This document shows, piece by piece, positions 52,711 to 62,435 of a DNA stretch of 64,000 nt; the stretch's first letter is position 1, and each line of letters opens with the position of its first letter. The stretch is from contig SUYR01000004.1 of the NCBI GenBank assembly GCA_015060335.1, forward strand, positions 1 through 64,000. Direction: 5' to 3'. The notes below the pieces were generated by a model. The model was not told the DNA's origin, ran no database searches, and saw only the letters and a list, made by a program, of their open reading frames with translations. A program made the translations under genes and the position numbers. This DNA comes from Bacteroidales bacterium. GTDB taxonomy: Bacteria; Bacteroidota; Bacteroidia; Bacteroidales; UBA932.

Positions 52711-54069
52711 ATGAAAATTGTTATTGCAGGTGCAGGAGAAGTCGGTTCTCATCTTGCAAAGATGCTCAGCAACGAGTCGAACGAGATAACTGTCATCGAC
52801 ACGAGCCAGGAAAGGCTGGAAAACTTAAAGGCAAGTGCAGACGTCATAACCGTCGAGGGTAATCCTTCTGCGATCCACGTTCTGCAGGAAGCCGGCATAT
52901 CATCTGCCGACCTGTTCATTGCAGTAAATCCTTCTGAATCTCAGGATGTCAATATTGTCAGTGCTATGCTGGCAAAGAAGCTTGGAGCAAAGAAAGCCAC
53001 TGCCAGAATCAACAATGAAGAGTATCTGACCTATGAGAACAAATACCTCTTTACAGAAATGGGTATCGACCTGATGTTCTATCCGGAAAAGATAGCAGCC
53101 GGCGAGATTCTTGATCTTCTTAAGAGGACTGCGTCATCTGATTCACTGGAGTTTGCACGTGGAAAGCTTCACATGGCAGTATTCAAACTCGAGGAGGACT
53201 CCCCTCTTATCGGCATGAACATGGTTGAATTCAGCCAGCTTGCTCAGGAGGAGGGATTCAAGTTCAGAGTTGTCGCCATATCCAGGAAGAATGACACCAT
53301 AATTCCTAAGTTCGACACCAAGTTCAAATATCACGACCTTGTCTTTATAATATCCAAGAGGGAAGGAATGGATATGCTTCTGAAATATGTAGGAAAGCAT
53401 AATATCGAGGTAAACAGCGTGATGATCCTCGGTGGAAGTCCGATCGGTGAGATGCTGGCTAAACAATTGTCAAAACAGATTGACTCTATCAAGCTCATAG
53501 AAAAGAACAAGGAAAAATGTCTGGATCTGTCGGAGAAACTACCTGACAATGTGGTTGTTGTGAACGGAGACGGCAGGAATTCCGATCTTCTGCTCGAGGA
53601 ATCGATCAGGGAATATGACGCATTTGTGGCAGTCACCAACAGCACGGAGACAAATATTCTCGCTTGTGTCGCGGCAAAGGGATTCGGCATTCAGAGGACT
53701 ATTGCAGAGGTAGAGAATCTGGAGTACATCAAGCTGGCTGAAAGCATGGGAGTGGATGCCGTAATCAACAAGAAGCTTATCACGGCGAGCAGGATATTCA
53801 AATTCACTCTCAGCAACAAGGTTCGTTTCATCAAATACATGAGCGGGACTAATGCAGAAGTCCTCGAATACATTGTGGCACCTGACACGAAAATTACAAA
53901 AGCTGCATTGAAAGATCTGAATTTCCCTCGTAATGCCATTATAGGAGGTGTGATAAGGGGAAATGAGTCATATATAGCTGTCGGCGATACTAAGATTGAA
54001 GCGTATGACCGCGTGGCTGTATTTGCACTCCCGGATGCGGTCAAGGAGGTTGACAAGTTCTTTAAGTAG
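52711..54069 (+). CDS. trkA: Trk potassium uptake regulatory subunit
   Basis: A 452-residue protein with two tandem RCK units. The first NAD-binding fold is IVIAGAGEVGSHLAKML (residues 3-19) and the second is MILGGSPIGEMLAKQL (about 238), each followed by an RCK_C/TrkA_C domain. TrkA binds the TrkH/G channel and gates potassium uptake. No trkH gene is inside the window on either side; the neighbours are a GT2 (3-base gap) and an ABC-F gene (1-base gap). Confidence 0.94.
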   Translation: MKIVIAGAGEVGSHLAKMLSNESNEITVIDTSQERLENLKASADVITVEGNPSAIHVLQEAGISSADLFIAVNPSESQDVNIVSAMLAKKLGAKKATARINNEEYLTYENKYLFTEMGIDLMFYPEKIAAGEILDLLKRTASSDSLEFARGKLHMAVFKLEEDSPLIGMNMVEFSQLAQEEGFKFRVVAISRKNDTIIPKFDTKFKYHDLVFIISKREGMDMLLKYVGKHNIEVNSVMILGGSPIGEMLAKQLSKQIDSIKLIEKNKEKCLDLSEKLPDNVVVVNGDGRNSDLLLEESIREYDAFVAVTNSTETNILACVAAKGFGIQRTIAEVENLEYIKLAESMGVDAVINKKLITASRIFKFTLSNKVRFIKYMSGTNAEVLEYIVAPDTKITKAALKDLNFPRNAIIGGVIRGNESYIAVGDTKIEAYDRVAVFALPDAVKEVDKFFK

Positions 54070-54070
54070 T

Positions 54071-56005
54071 ATGGCAAGTTATCTACAGATAGAAAACATA
54101 TCCAAGAGTTACGGGCCAAAGGTCCTGTTTGAAAAGATTGGATTCAATATAAATGAGGGCGACAAGATCGCTCTCATTGCACCTAATGGTACGGGCAAGA
54201 CATCTTTGATGAGGATTCTTGCAGGCAAGGACAAGTCAGATTCGGGTGGAAAGATCATGTTCCTGAAAGATATCAAGATTGCCTTTCTCGAACAGGAATA
54301 TCCTTTTGATCCGGAAAAGAGCATCTTCAATCAGATTATGTCATCTTCTGAAGAGTTCACAAAAGGGCTTGATCAGGAACATCTTTGGGAATATGAGAGA
54401 CGTGTAGTGAAGTTCCTCACTAATTTCAATCTGCCTGATCCGGATCAGAAGATGAAGGAGCTATCTGGCGGAGAGGTCAAGAGGGTGGCACTCACTCAGA
54501 TGCTTGCCTCAGAGGCGGAGTTCTTCATTATGGACGAGCCTACAAACCACCTTGATATAGATGCCATTGAGTTCCTTGAAGGATATCTCGGACGTTCACG
54601 CTGCACTCTGCTTATGGTTACTCATGACAGATATTTCCTTGACAGGGTGTGCAATACAGTCATGGAGATGGATCATGGAGCTATCTACACTTACAGGGGC
54701 AACTATCAGAATTTTCTGGAGAAACGGGAGGAGAGGATAGCGAATTACAATGCGGAGACTGACAAGGTACGCAATATTCTCCGTCGTGAGCTGGAATGGA
54801 TACGGAGTACTCCTTGTGCCCGTACAGGAAAGGCGCGGTACAGGATCAATGCTTTTTATGATCTTAAGGACAGGGCTTCGCAGGTTTATACTCAGAAGCA
54901 GGTGAGCATGGAGGCGATGAAGGGTTCGACGAGACTGGGAACTAAGATCATCAACTGTAAGGATTTGAGTTTCTATTATGGTGACCAGTGTTATCTGGAC
55001 AGGTTCACGTACAATTTTCAAAGATATGAGAAGGTGGGAATTGTGGGACGTAACGGATCTGGCAAGTCAACTTTTCTGAATATCATTACCGGGAATTATA
55101 CGGATGAGATGGTGCAGAAGGTGTCGGATGATGGTCCGACCGCTTCGCAGAAAAGTGGGAGTATGCTTCGCTTGTCGGACCATCATCCGACACCTTCGGG
55201 AGAAGCTTCATCTGGCATGTCGAGCGAAGTCGATACATCTTCAGCTCCGGGCATTCTCACAGGAGTTATTGAACGTGGTGAATCTCTGAAGATCGGATAC
55301 TATCACCAGAGCGGAATGTCATTCAATCCGGAGGACACCGTCCTTGACATTGTCAACGACACATGGCTTCTGAACCGTTTCCTCTTCCCTCATGAAATGC
55401 TGAACAATAAGGTAGAACGTCTCAGCGGTGGAGAGAAGCGAAGACTTTATCTGCTGACAATACTTATGCAGCAGCCGAATCTGCTGATTCTGGACGAGCC
55501 AACAAACGATCTGGACATTGTCACTCTCAATATACTGGAAGAGTATCTGAAGGAGTTCGGAGGATCGCTTATAATAGTGTCGCATGACCGGCACTTCCTG
55601 GACAAACTCGTGGATCATCTGTTCATATTCTGCGGAAATGGACTCGTGAAGGATTTTGTAGGCAGCTACAGCGAATACCGGGAATATATCAAGGAGTTCG
55701 AAGCCGAGCAGAAGGCAAAGGAAAGAGCTGCCGAGAAAGCGGAAAAGGCTGTAAAGGCAGCAGCTGCTGTGCAGGTTGAGTCACCGGTAAAGAAAAAGAA
55801 GCTTACATACAAGGAACAGAAGGAACTGGAACAGATAGAAAAGGATCTGGAGTCTCTATCTGCAGAAAAAGCCGAACTTGAGGCATCACTGAGCAGCGGT
55901 TCTTTGCCGTTTGACAAACTCCAGCAGGCATCTCAGAGAATTGGAGAGATTATCGAGGAGACGGACGAAAAAGAACTCAGATGGCTTGAACTTACTGATT
56001 TTTAG
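54071..56005 (+). CDS. ABC-F ATPase, Uup-like, with in-frame palindromic insertion
   Basis: A protein of about 644 residues with two ABC domains and no membrane segments. Walker A1 is APNGTGKT (37-44), signature 1 LSGGEVKR and Walker B1 MDEPTNHLD. Walker A2 is GRNGSGKST (about 325-334), signature 2 LSGGEKRR and Walker B2 LDEPTNDLD. The Lys/Glu-rich coiled coil at the C-terminus (about 575-644) is Uup-like. Between Walker A2 and the next strand (IERGESLKIGYY) there are about 40 extra residues, coded by an inverted-repeat element. The frame is intact. The start is the ATG at 54071, just after trkA; a longer frame inside trkA is rejected. Confidence 0.92.
   Translation: MASYLQIENISKSYGPKVLFEKIGFNINEGDKIALIAPNGTGKTSLMRILAGKDKSDSGGKIMFLKDIKIAFLEQEYPFDPEKSIFNQIMSSSEEFTKGLDQEHLWEYERRVVKFLTNFNLPDPDQKMKELSGGEVKRVALTQMLASEAEFFIMDEPTNHLDIDAIEFLEGYLGRSRCTLLMVTHDRYFLDRVCNTVMEMDHGAIYTYRGNYQNFLEKREERIANYNAETDKVRNILRRELEWIRSTPCARTGKARYRINAFYDLKDRASQVYTQKQVSMEAMKGSTRLGTKIINCKDLSFYYGDQCYLDRFTYNFQRYEKVGIVGRNGSGKSTFLNIITGNYTDEMVQKVSDDGPTASQKSGSMLRLSDHHPTPSGEASSGMSSEVDTSSAPGILTGVIERGESLKIGYYHQSGMSFNPEDTVLDIVNDTWLLNRFLFPHEMLNNKVERLSGGEKRRLYLLTILMQQPNLLILDEPTNDLDIVTLNILEEYLKEFGGSLIIVSHDRHFLDKLVDHLFIFCGNGLVKDFVGSYSEYREYIKEFEAEQKAKERAAEKAEKAVKAAAAVQVESPVKKKKLTYKEQKELEQIEKDLESLSAEKAELEASLSSGSLPFDKLQQASQRIGEIIEETDEKELRWLELTDF
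55117..55197. repeat. Palindromic element inserted in the ABC-F coding sequence
   Basis: A perfect 24-base inverted repeat: left arm 55117-55140, right arm 55174-55197, separated by 33 bases containing GCTTCGC twice. It is followed within 30 bases by a second short dyad, TCGAGCGAAGTCGA. The segment reads through in frame and supplies an insert rich in Ser, Asp, Thr and Pro that other ABC-F proteins lack. It resembles the dispersed palindromes of Bacteroidota genomes, but only one copy is in this window. Confidence 0.82.
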
Positions 56006-56046
56006 CCTGGCGCCTAAGTGTCTATGTATCAAGCAATAACGTAAAC

Positions 56047-56072
56047 GAGGGTCGGTAAATTTGCCGACCCTC
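56047..56072. terminator. Hairpin between convergent ABC-F gene and PCMD operon
   Basis: GAGGGTCGG (56047-56055) pairs perfectly with CCGACCCTC (56064-56072) around an 8-base loop. It sits between two convergent stop codons. There is no strong T-run on either side, so termination efficiency is uncertain. Confidence 0.6.
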
Positions 56073-56113
56073 ATTCATGTAAGCTCCTATTAATCAACCG
56101 ATTACGCGACCTG

Positions 56114-57790
56114 TTAATATATCAGTTCAAAGGCATCCAGCCATAGTTTCGATTTGCTGCAGCCGGAGAAGTAGTCTCCATAACGGGAAGCCGCACATGA
56201 AATGACGATATGTGTAGGAATCTCGTCCAGCACATGATACTCGAGAGGAATCGTATATTCGATCCATTTGTCGGTCTGCTCAACTACCATATTTCCCTTG
56301 TTGACCATATAACCCTCATGACTGATGACAAGGTCTCCGTTTGCAATGGTGCTCTTATCTGTAAAGAAATCCACAAAGGTCTTCTCATCGGTAGTATTGA
56401 TATGGACAGGACTCTCAGGCGTACCGCCATATTCCCTATAGTTCCACGTACCTATAGCGATCTTGATCTGAGCCTGGTCATAATCATCCTTGGTCAAGGT
56501 CTCTCCTATCGGCATTCTGTTGATGATGTCCATCTTTCCTGTAGTATATTTGCAATATACCTTGAGGGCCTTCGGTCTTGTTGACCACGGACGTCCGAAA
56601 TTGACCTTGCCTCCCTCTGTTCCTACCAGTCCGGCAAACTGACCGGCAAAGAGATTTCCTGCAGCGAGCATACCTGCTGTCTGACTTGTCTGAGCACAGA
56701 CTGAATGGTTTCCGTCTATCTTGTCTGAAGTATCAATGGTTGTAATGATTATTCCCATTGATGCAGATCCTTTTATACCTTCCGATCCTTCACCGTTACC
56801 AGAGCCCCAGAACATGTAGCTTCCATCCTCGAATCCGCAGTTCGGGTCATAGAACTTGTAGTAGTTGGATCCTGCCACCTTGCTTACATGCTCAAGACTG
56901 CTGTTTGGCAACTGTGTCGCAGCACCAGTTGTAAATTCCTGAACATCAGTCCTGTCATTGCCACAATAAGCAAGTACTTCATAAACAGTCTCTGGTTCAA
57001 GACCTGTTATATGTGCCGTAAAGCTTCCTCCATCCGCAACAATATCGCTCTCCGGAACATCGACCCAGGTATCATCTCCAGACCTTCTGTATTGGAATCC
57101 GTTTTCCATACCGGCTATACCTGTAGAATGGACATAAACCTCGGTAGCCCACGGATTGATATTTCCAAGAGAGACGCTGGACTCTACAACCTCAACATAT
57201 ACGCTCCACGTTTCAGTTTCACCAAAGGCAGTGACATCGATAGTGAACACATCGCTCATATCCACCTTGGCACCTACTATTTCGGATAGGTCAGGAGAAT
57301 ATACAGTCAGTCCGTCTTTCGGACCAAGTTTGGCTGTAGTCACTTCAATGTTCTGAAGATCTGCAGTCTTGCCTACTGATATGACAACTCTCCTGTTGAC
57401 CGGATCGATGGCCGTGCTGCCGACCTGCCCCTTTATGGTAAAATACCTCTCGACATCACGTTGAGCTACAATCTTCCACTCATATTCATCATATACTGTC
57501 AGTGTAAATGCCAAAGGATTCTCTGAAAGGTCGTGAGTTCCGGTCAATTGGACAGATGAAGTGACTAACGGATTATCAAATTCAACAGACTTGATTTCGA
57601 CACTTCTCAGGTCAAAAGTCTCAGTCATATGAATAGTGATAATCCTGCTGTTATAATCTATATCTACGTTCTTACTGCCTTCAACATCAAGGGAAACAAT
57701 ATTCGGTTCTATCACCGGATAAGGAATATCGTTGGTGATGCAGCCGGCAAGTCCCAATAATGCAACAGTATATATCAATATCTTCTTCAT
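56114..57790 (-). CDS. PCMD-domain lipoprotein
   Basis: A 558-residue lipoprotein (lipobox LAGC, Cys17). Two N-terminal beta-sandwich repeats of the DUF5018 kind (about 30-200, RIITIHMTETFDLRSVEI and RRVVISVGKTADLQNIEV) precede a Fn3-like domain (about 210-290). The C-terminal PCMD (putative carbohydrate metabolism) domain covers about 300-558 (NYYKFYDPNCGFEDGSYMFW). That last domain is nearly repeated in the protein at 59324. No catalytic residues are evident; surface carbohydrate binding or adhesion is plausible. It is the last gene of the minus-strand operon, 1 base after its neighbour. Confidence 0.82.
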   Translation of the reverse strand: MKKILIYTVALLGLAGCITNDIPYPVIEPNIVSLDVEGSKNVDIDYNSRIITIHMTETFDLRSVEIKSVEFDNPLVTSSVQLTGTHDLSENPLAFTLTVYDEYEWKIVAQRDVERYFTIKGQVGSTAIDPVNRRVVISVGKTADLQNIEVTTAKLGPKDGLTVYSPDLSEIVGAKVDMSDVFTIDVTAFGETETWSVYVEVVESSVSLGNINPWATEVYVHSTGIAGMENGFQYRRSGDDTWVDVPESDIVADGGSFTAHITGLEPETVYEVLAYCGNDRTDVQEFTTGAATQLPNSSLEHVSKVAGSNYYKFYDPNCGFEDGSYMFWGSGNGEGSEGIKGSASMGIIITTIDTSDKIDGNHSVCAQTSQTAGMLAAGNLFAGQFAGLVGTEGGKVNFGRPWSTRPKALKVYCKYTTGKMDIINRMPIGETLTKDDYDQAQIKIAIGTWNYREYGGTPESPVHINTTDEKTFVDFFTDKSTIANGDLVISHEGYMVNKGNMVVEQTDKWIEYTIPLEYHVLDEIPTHIVISCAASRYGDYFSGCSKSKLWLDAFELIY

Positions 57791-57791
57791 T

Positions 57792-58583
57792 CTAAAAATG
57801 TATAGTAAGTCCGAAATTCAGATCCAGGACATTTATGCTTGCCTGCGCTTTCCATGCCTGACGTGAACCTGCAACCTTTCCGTTTTCATATGCTTTCACA
57901 TAATTGTATGAAAGATCTGCAAGACAGATTGATGCCTGTATGGACACATTGTTCATCGGGAAATATACAATACCGGGAGCAAAGCCCAAATGCATCTTGT
58001 TGGTGACTGTATATGCAGAAGGTGTCTCGCCTGTATAGAAACGGGAATTCTTTCGTGTATAGCTCAGAATGTAGTCCCAGAAAAGTCCCACACGTCCGTT
58101 CTTGTCAAGTCCCCAATATGTACGCTGGAAAATGCTGGCACTAAGTGCACGTGAATTGGCATTCATATCTTCCAGAGTCATGCTGAAATTACCCAGAAGA
58201 TCAGCTGTCGCAGTATCAACCATACCATTGAAATTGGTATATTGGAATCTGACACCCACAGAGTGATTGTCCTTGAAGGTATATGCCGCAACCGGTGCCA
58301 GCCTCAGCATGGAGGCATCGGCATTTATACCCTGAAGCAGCATCATATATTCCGAATTACTACTTGAGAAATCCGCATACATCACCGAAATGCCGCACTG
58401 CCATTCTCCCTTGGGAGCAATGACATGATTCCTGAATCTGGAGATTTTGGAAGTATCCTTAGGCATTATCTCCTTTCCGAGTACGATCGTGCTCTTCGAT
58501 GCTCTTTCATTCTGTCCGAAAGAGAGGGCGGACGCCATGAATACAAGGCATGCCGCCAGAAATATACTCTTTGTTCTCATCAT
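57792..58583 (-). CDS. Outer-membrane beta-barrel-like protein (copy 2)
   Basis: A 263-residue protein with a signal peptide (about 1-24, ending SFGQ) and alternating hydrophobic/aromatic strands ending in F (GLTIHF), as in outer-membrane barrels. It shares layout with the upstream gene: VAAYTFKDNHSVGVRFQYTN here matches LLYMVKDNMGVGMKFSYDR there. It starts inside the stop of that gene (4-base overlap). The function is unknown; it may export or anchor the neighbouring lipoproteins. Confidence 0.72.
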   Translation of the reverse strand: MMRTKSIFLAACLVFMASALSFGQNERASKSTIVLGKEIMPKDTSKISRFRNHVIAPKGEWQCGISVMYADFSSSNSEYMMLLQGINADASMLRLAPVAAYTFKDNHSVGVRFQYTNFNGMVDTATADLLGNFSMTLEDMNANSRALSASIFQRTYWGLDKNGRVGLFWDYILSYTRKNSRFYTGETPSAYTVTNKMHLGFAPGIVYFPMNNVSIQASICLADLSYNYVKAYENGKVAGSRQAWKAQASINVLDLNFGLTIHF

Positions 58584-59317
58584 AGGAAATAATATGAAAT
58601 ACCGACTCCGATGGACAGAAGATTTACCATGAATCCGGCAGAGGTAAGGTTTGTACTGCCCGATGTGACCTGATTACGGACCTGGTCCTTCCAGCCATAG
58701 CTTACTCCGAAAATACCGACGTTGAGTTCCATAGCCATATGTTCGGTCAGAAAGGCGACAATACCCGGATTTACAGCAAGTTCCAGAGTATATGCCTTCT
58801 CATATGTTCCAAGTACATAATCACCACCTGCATTGAAGGCCTTTCCCTGTTTGAATGAGCCTCCGAGCATCACATCTGCAAACAATGCGAATCTCTTTAT
58901 GTTGCCAAATGGCACATAGGCCCTGCATACCGCATGAGCACTGTATTTATGGCTGATCTGATAGCAATCGCTTGCATTCATCTGAATTTCTCCGGCAGTC
59001 AGCCCTGCAGATGCAAGATCCAGCATGCTTCTGTCATATGAGAACTTCATACCTACTCCCATATTATCCTTGACCATATACAACAGTCGAGGACTTACGG
59101 AAATATTATAGCCCCTGGAATTGATGTCGTCAATAAGCAACATCTTATAATTTTCGTTCACGTGCTGGGAATAGCGGAGTGTACCGCCTGCCACCCATGT
59201 ACCTTTACGGACAAACGGAGACGAAGGAACGGCCTCATATCCCCTGTCATAATGCTGCGCCTCTGCGTACATGGCAGAGAGCAGCAGCATTAAAGATATC
59301 AGTATATGTTTCTGCAT
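58580..59317 (-). CDS. Outer-membrane beta-barrel-like protein (copy 1)
   Basis: A 245-residue protein with a signal peptide (about 1-20, ending AEAQ). Strand-like segments (RKGTWVAGGTLRYSQHVNEN, LSIGVGISYYFL) and a C-terminal aromatic-rich strand suggest a barrel of 8-10 strands. It is paralogous to the next gene in layout and length. It lies 6 bases after the DUF4493/PCMD lipoprotein gene, within the same operon. No enzyme motif is visible. Confidence 0.72.
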   Translation of the reverse strand: MQKHILISLMLLLSAMYAEAQHYDRGYEAVPSSPFVRKGTWVAGGTLRYSQHVNENYKMLLIDDINSRGYNISVSPRLLYMVKDNMGVGMKFSYDRSMLDLASAGLTAGEIQMNASDCYQISHKYSAHAVCRAYVPFGNIKRFALFADVMLGGSFKQGKAFNAGGDYVLGTYEKAYTLELAVNPGIVAFLTEHMAMELNVGIFGVSYGWKDQVRNQVTSGSTNLTSAGFMVNLLSIGVGISYYFL

Positions 59318-59323
59318 CTGTAA

Positions 59324-61168
59324 TTATTCGTAGATAAGTTCAAACTTGTCGATCCACAGTGTAGCTTCCTTACATCCTGAGAAATAATCTCCATACTGTG
59401 ATGCCGAGCATGAAATTGCAATATGCGTAGGATAGGTCGTAAGATTACGGTAATCCAAAGGAATCGTATATTGAATCCAGCCGGTAGTGACAGCCGTCAC
59501 CTTGCCTGCCCTATTGACATCATAGCCATCATTGTGAATGATCAGGTCACCGTTTGCTATGGTTGCCTTGTCAGTATAGAAATCCACAAAAGTAGATGGA
59601 TCAGTAGTGTTCACATGGACAGGGCTGTCCTTTGTTCCTCCGTATTCAGAACGTGTCCATGTACCCAAAGCGACCTTGATCTGTGCACGGTCATAGTCAT
59701 TAGAGGTAAGATTGACTCCTGCAGGGAAACCATTATTGACATTGATCTTACCTGTTGAATACTTACACCAGAGCCTCACTGCAGAAGGACGGCTTGTCCA
59801 CGGACGTCCGAAATTCACTTTTCCACCCTCCGATCCTACGAGACCTACGAACTGACCGGCAAAGAGATTTCCGGCTGTAAGAAGACCTGCAGCGCTGCTG
59901 TTTACGCATTTCACAGACTGCTTTCCATCCTTGAAGTCAGACTGATCAACCTGAGTGATGATATAACCCATATTCGCTGAGCCTTTCACTCCGTCTGCTC
60001 CTTCACCGTTACCTGAGCCCCAGAACATATAGCTACCCTCTTCAACACCGCAATTCGGGTCGTAGAACTTGTAGTAGTCTCCGTCTGAAACCTTGCTCAC
60101 ATACTCAAAACTATGATTTGGCAGTTGAGGAGCCGGCTCAGTAGTAAATGTCCTTGGTTCTCCGGTTTCCACATCGTTGATAAGCAGTTTATATGTATAT
60201 TCTGTTGCAGGTGTCAGACCTTTGACATCTGCCATCCATGTACCTTCCGAGTCATTCACACCGTCAGCATACTTCCAGTCCGATCCGTTTGAAGAATATC
60301 CGAATCTGACTGTTGCTCCCGCATTTGATGAAGGGTCAACATCTGCATGGAGGGTTGCCTTGGTTGCCCATATTTCATAAACCGATGACGGTGCCAGACC
60401 TGTTGATACCGGCTCGAATACAATTGTATTATCTACGATATCCGTAGTATAATCCACCATCAGAGTAAAGTCAATATCGCCATCCTTGATGGTATATCTG
60501 AGATTCATCCTATAGAGTTTCCCCGGAAGCACGTCGGCTATTGTACCTGTCTTGACAAAGGATGATCCGTCCTTGAGCAAGGTACCTTCAAATGTCCAGG
60601 TAAACGAAGGCTCATCAAGTCCCGCTACGATGAAATATCCTTCCGCACCGGACTTCGAGGCATCATATACCAGCTGAGCTGATTCATCAAGACCGATTGT
60701 AAATGAATATCCATCGGCAAAGTTTTCCACTACAGTCTGGTCGAAAGTTATGGCTGTCACAGCATTGTTAATACCAGCTTCGACTTCAACATTTGTCACC
60801 TGACCTGCTACGATTGTAAACTCTTTTGAACCCTTGTAGCTTTTCTGTTCCCATGAAGCAGCTGCGGGATTCTCCTTTACAGACTCTCCCGCTTCGACAT
60901 CCACTCTGTATGTATCTGCAGCCAGATAGAAAGGAGACGGCATCTGATCAAATGTATAGGAACGTACCAGTCCCGAAAAATCTGCCTTGTAGATCTTTAC
61001 GGTTGCCGTATTCTTCAGCTGATCGGCATCGAGAGCAGCCTTTGTGAGTGATGAGATATTCATATCCACCTTAAGGACGCCCTCTCCCCCATTATTTTCG
61101 TTCATTCCGGCCTTGGAGCAGGACAGTATGGCAACGGCCACACATAATAAAGACAATATCTTTTTCAT
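59324..61168 (-). CDS. DUF4493 plus PCMD-domain lipoprotein
   Basis: A 614-residue lipoprotein (ILSC, Cys17, then SKAGMNENNG). The N-terminal part (about 30-260) follows the DUF4493 pattern: a LKVDMNISSLTKA opening, a DTYRVDVEAGES mid-block and EFTIVAGQVTNVEVE. A Fn3-like stretch (about 270-350) and a PCMD domain (about 360-614, DYYKFYDPNCGVEEGSYMFW) follow. The PCMD half is strongly similar to that of the 56114 protein over about 250 residues, so the two arose by duplication. It is likely a surface-exposed adhesin or glycan-binding protein; no enzyme residues are evident. Confidence 0.82.
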   Translation of the reverse strand: MKKILSLLCVAVAILSCSKAGMNENNGGEGVLKVDMNISSLTKAALDADQLKNTATVKIYKADFSGLVRSYTFDQMPSPFYLAADTYRVDVEAGESVKENPAAASWEQKSYKGSKEFTIVAGQVTNVEVEAGINNAVTAITFDQTVVENFADGYSFTIGLDESAQLVYDASKSGAEGYFIVAGLDEPSFTWTFEGTLLKDGSSFVKTGTIADVLPGKLYRMNLRYTIKDGDIDFTLMVDYTTDIVDNTIVFEPVSTGLAPSSVYEIWATKATLHADVDPSSNAGATVRFGYSSNGSDWKYADGVNDSEGTWMADVKGLTPATEYTYKLLINDVETGEPRTFTTEPAPQLPNHSFEYVSKVSDGDYYKFYDPNCGVEEGSYMFWGSGNGEGADGVKGSANMGYIITQVDQSDFKDGKQSVKCVNSSAAGLLTAGNLFAGQFVGLVGSEGGKVNFGRPWTSRPSAVRLWCKYSTGKINVNNGFPAGVNLTSNDYDRAQIKVALGTWTRSEYGGTKDSPVHVNTTDPSTFVDFYTDKATIANGDLIIHNDGYDVNRAGKVTAVTTGWIQYTIPLDYRNLTTYPTHIAISCSASQYGDYFSGCKEATLWIDKFELIYE

Positions 61169-61181
61169 ATCTTCATCCTCC

Positions 61182-62423
61182 TTACTCTACTACCATAGTT
61201 ACAGGAATGACATTCTTGCAACCCTGAAGATCGACTACTGTCATCATGAACTTATGTGTACCCTTATGGCTGATGATCTCATCCTGAGCATTACTGAGAT
61301 CGAACTCCACCTCTGTCTGGCCAACGAGCTCAGGTCCGTGAGGGAACGGAACCACCTTGAAAATGATATCGTGTGCAGCTGCTGGATTGATAAGGTCGAT
61401 ATGGAATGCGTCAACGGCTGCAAGTGCATTGTTGAATGTTGTACCGTCTGACTCTATATCCACTGTAAACTTCCTGATTCCTCCTGGAATTGTTGCTTTC
61501 AGCTTGATTGACATATCCCTTTCTGAAACAGGCACAATCTTGATGTTCTGGAGATCTGTAAGCTCCGCATCACAACCGTTCTCATAATCAAATGCTATGG
61601 CAATTCCACCGTCGCCCTTAGGCGCCTCCGGATCCTCACCGATGATTTCCTCTTCTACATCGACTCCATTATTGAGAATCGCATCGGAAATAAGGTCATT
61701 GATCTCAACGTCGAAAGTAGCATTTCCCTGCTCGTTCTTCTTAGGAACGAATCTTATCTGTCGCCACTGCTTTGGCTCGATACCGGCAAATGTCTTGTTC
61801 ATTGTCATGTTCTTGCCATCAATACTTCCCTTGAAGCTTACAGTCATGGTATTGCCATTGACAGCAAAATATCCTGCACTCTGATCGTAGGTACCATCTG
61901 CATCAAGTGCAAACTCAAGTGGATGGCCAGCCGTAAGCTCGACTTTTGTTGACCCTGGTCCTGTAACTGAAGCAAGGAATTCATCGCTGTATGACACTGT
62001 CACCTTGCACTGGAGAAGGGTACATGTCAGTTCTCCGATTGATGTGGTCATACCTGCTACAATAGAGAACGACTTCGAGACCCCGTATACAGGCTGTTCA
62101 AATGCAGCGATCTGCACCTCATCCTCCACTGAACGGGCAACAAGAGTATAGTCTCCTGCAGGAATTGACAGTTTGTTGCCATTATTCTTGACCTCCGAAT
62201 AAGACTTCTGCATGATGACATCCCCATCGATATTCTTGATGAATATAGTATAATTGCCACTTGCTGGCGAAGCCTTGGTTATCAGTTCCTCATCCAGGCC
62301 GAGAGTGAACTCGCCGAATGAAAGATAACCGTTCCCCTTCTGCTGATTTACAGGAGTTTTCTGGCATGAAGCCACGAGCATCAGTGCTGCTGAAATTGCT
62401 GTAAGTATAATATTTCTTTTCAT
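61182..62423 (-). CDS. DUF4493 lipoprotein
   Basis: A 413-residue lipoprotein (VASC, Cys20). DUF4493 covers about residues 30-245: GYLSFGEFTLGLDEELITKA, IPAGDYTLVARS, FSIVAGMTTSIGELTC and RFVPKKNEQGNATFDVEIN. The C-terminal 150 residues form another beta-sandwich of unknown type (RKFTVDIESDG). It shares the N-terminal module with both neighbours. The function is unknown; the fold and anchoring suggest a surface or fimbria-like role. Confidence 0.8.
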   Translation of the reverse strand: MKRNIILTAISAALMLVASCQKTPVNQQKGNGYLSFGEFTLGLDEELITKASPASGNYTIFIKNIDGDVIMQKSYSEVKNNGNKLSIPAGDYTLVARSVEDEVQIAAFEQPVYGVSKSFSIVAGMTTSIGELTCTLLQCKVTVSYSDEFLASVTGPGSTKVELTAGHPLEFALDADGTYDQSAGYFAVNGNTMTVSFKGSIDGKNMTMNKTFAGIEPKQWRQIRFVPKKNEQGNATFDVEINDLISDAILNNGVDVEEEIIGEDPEAPKGDGGIAIAFDYENGCDAELTDLQNIKIVPVSERDMSIKLKATIPGGIRKFTVDIESDGTTFNNALAAVDAFHIDLINPAAAHDIIFKVVPFPHGPELVGQTEVEFDLSNAQDEIISHKGTHKFMMTVVDLQGCKNVIPVTMVVE

Positions 62424-62435
62424 ATGGTATCCTCC

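Noticed and set aside
53996..54070. 25-residue N-terminal extension of the ABC-F gene inside trkA
   Set aside because: MASYLQIENISKSYG at 54071 is the normal ABC-F start. The extension is an out-of-frame reading of trkA.
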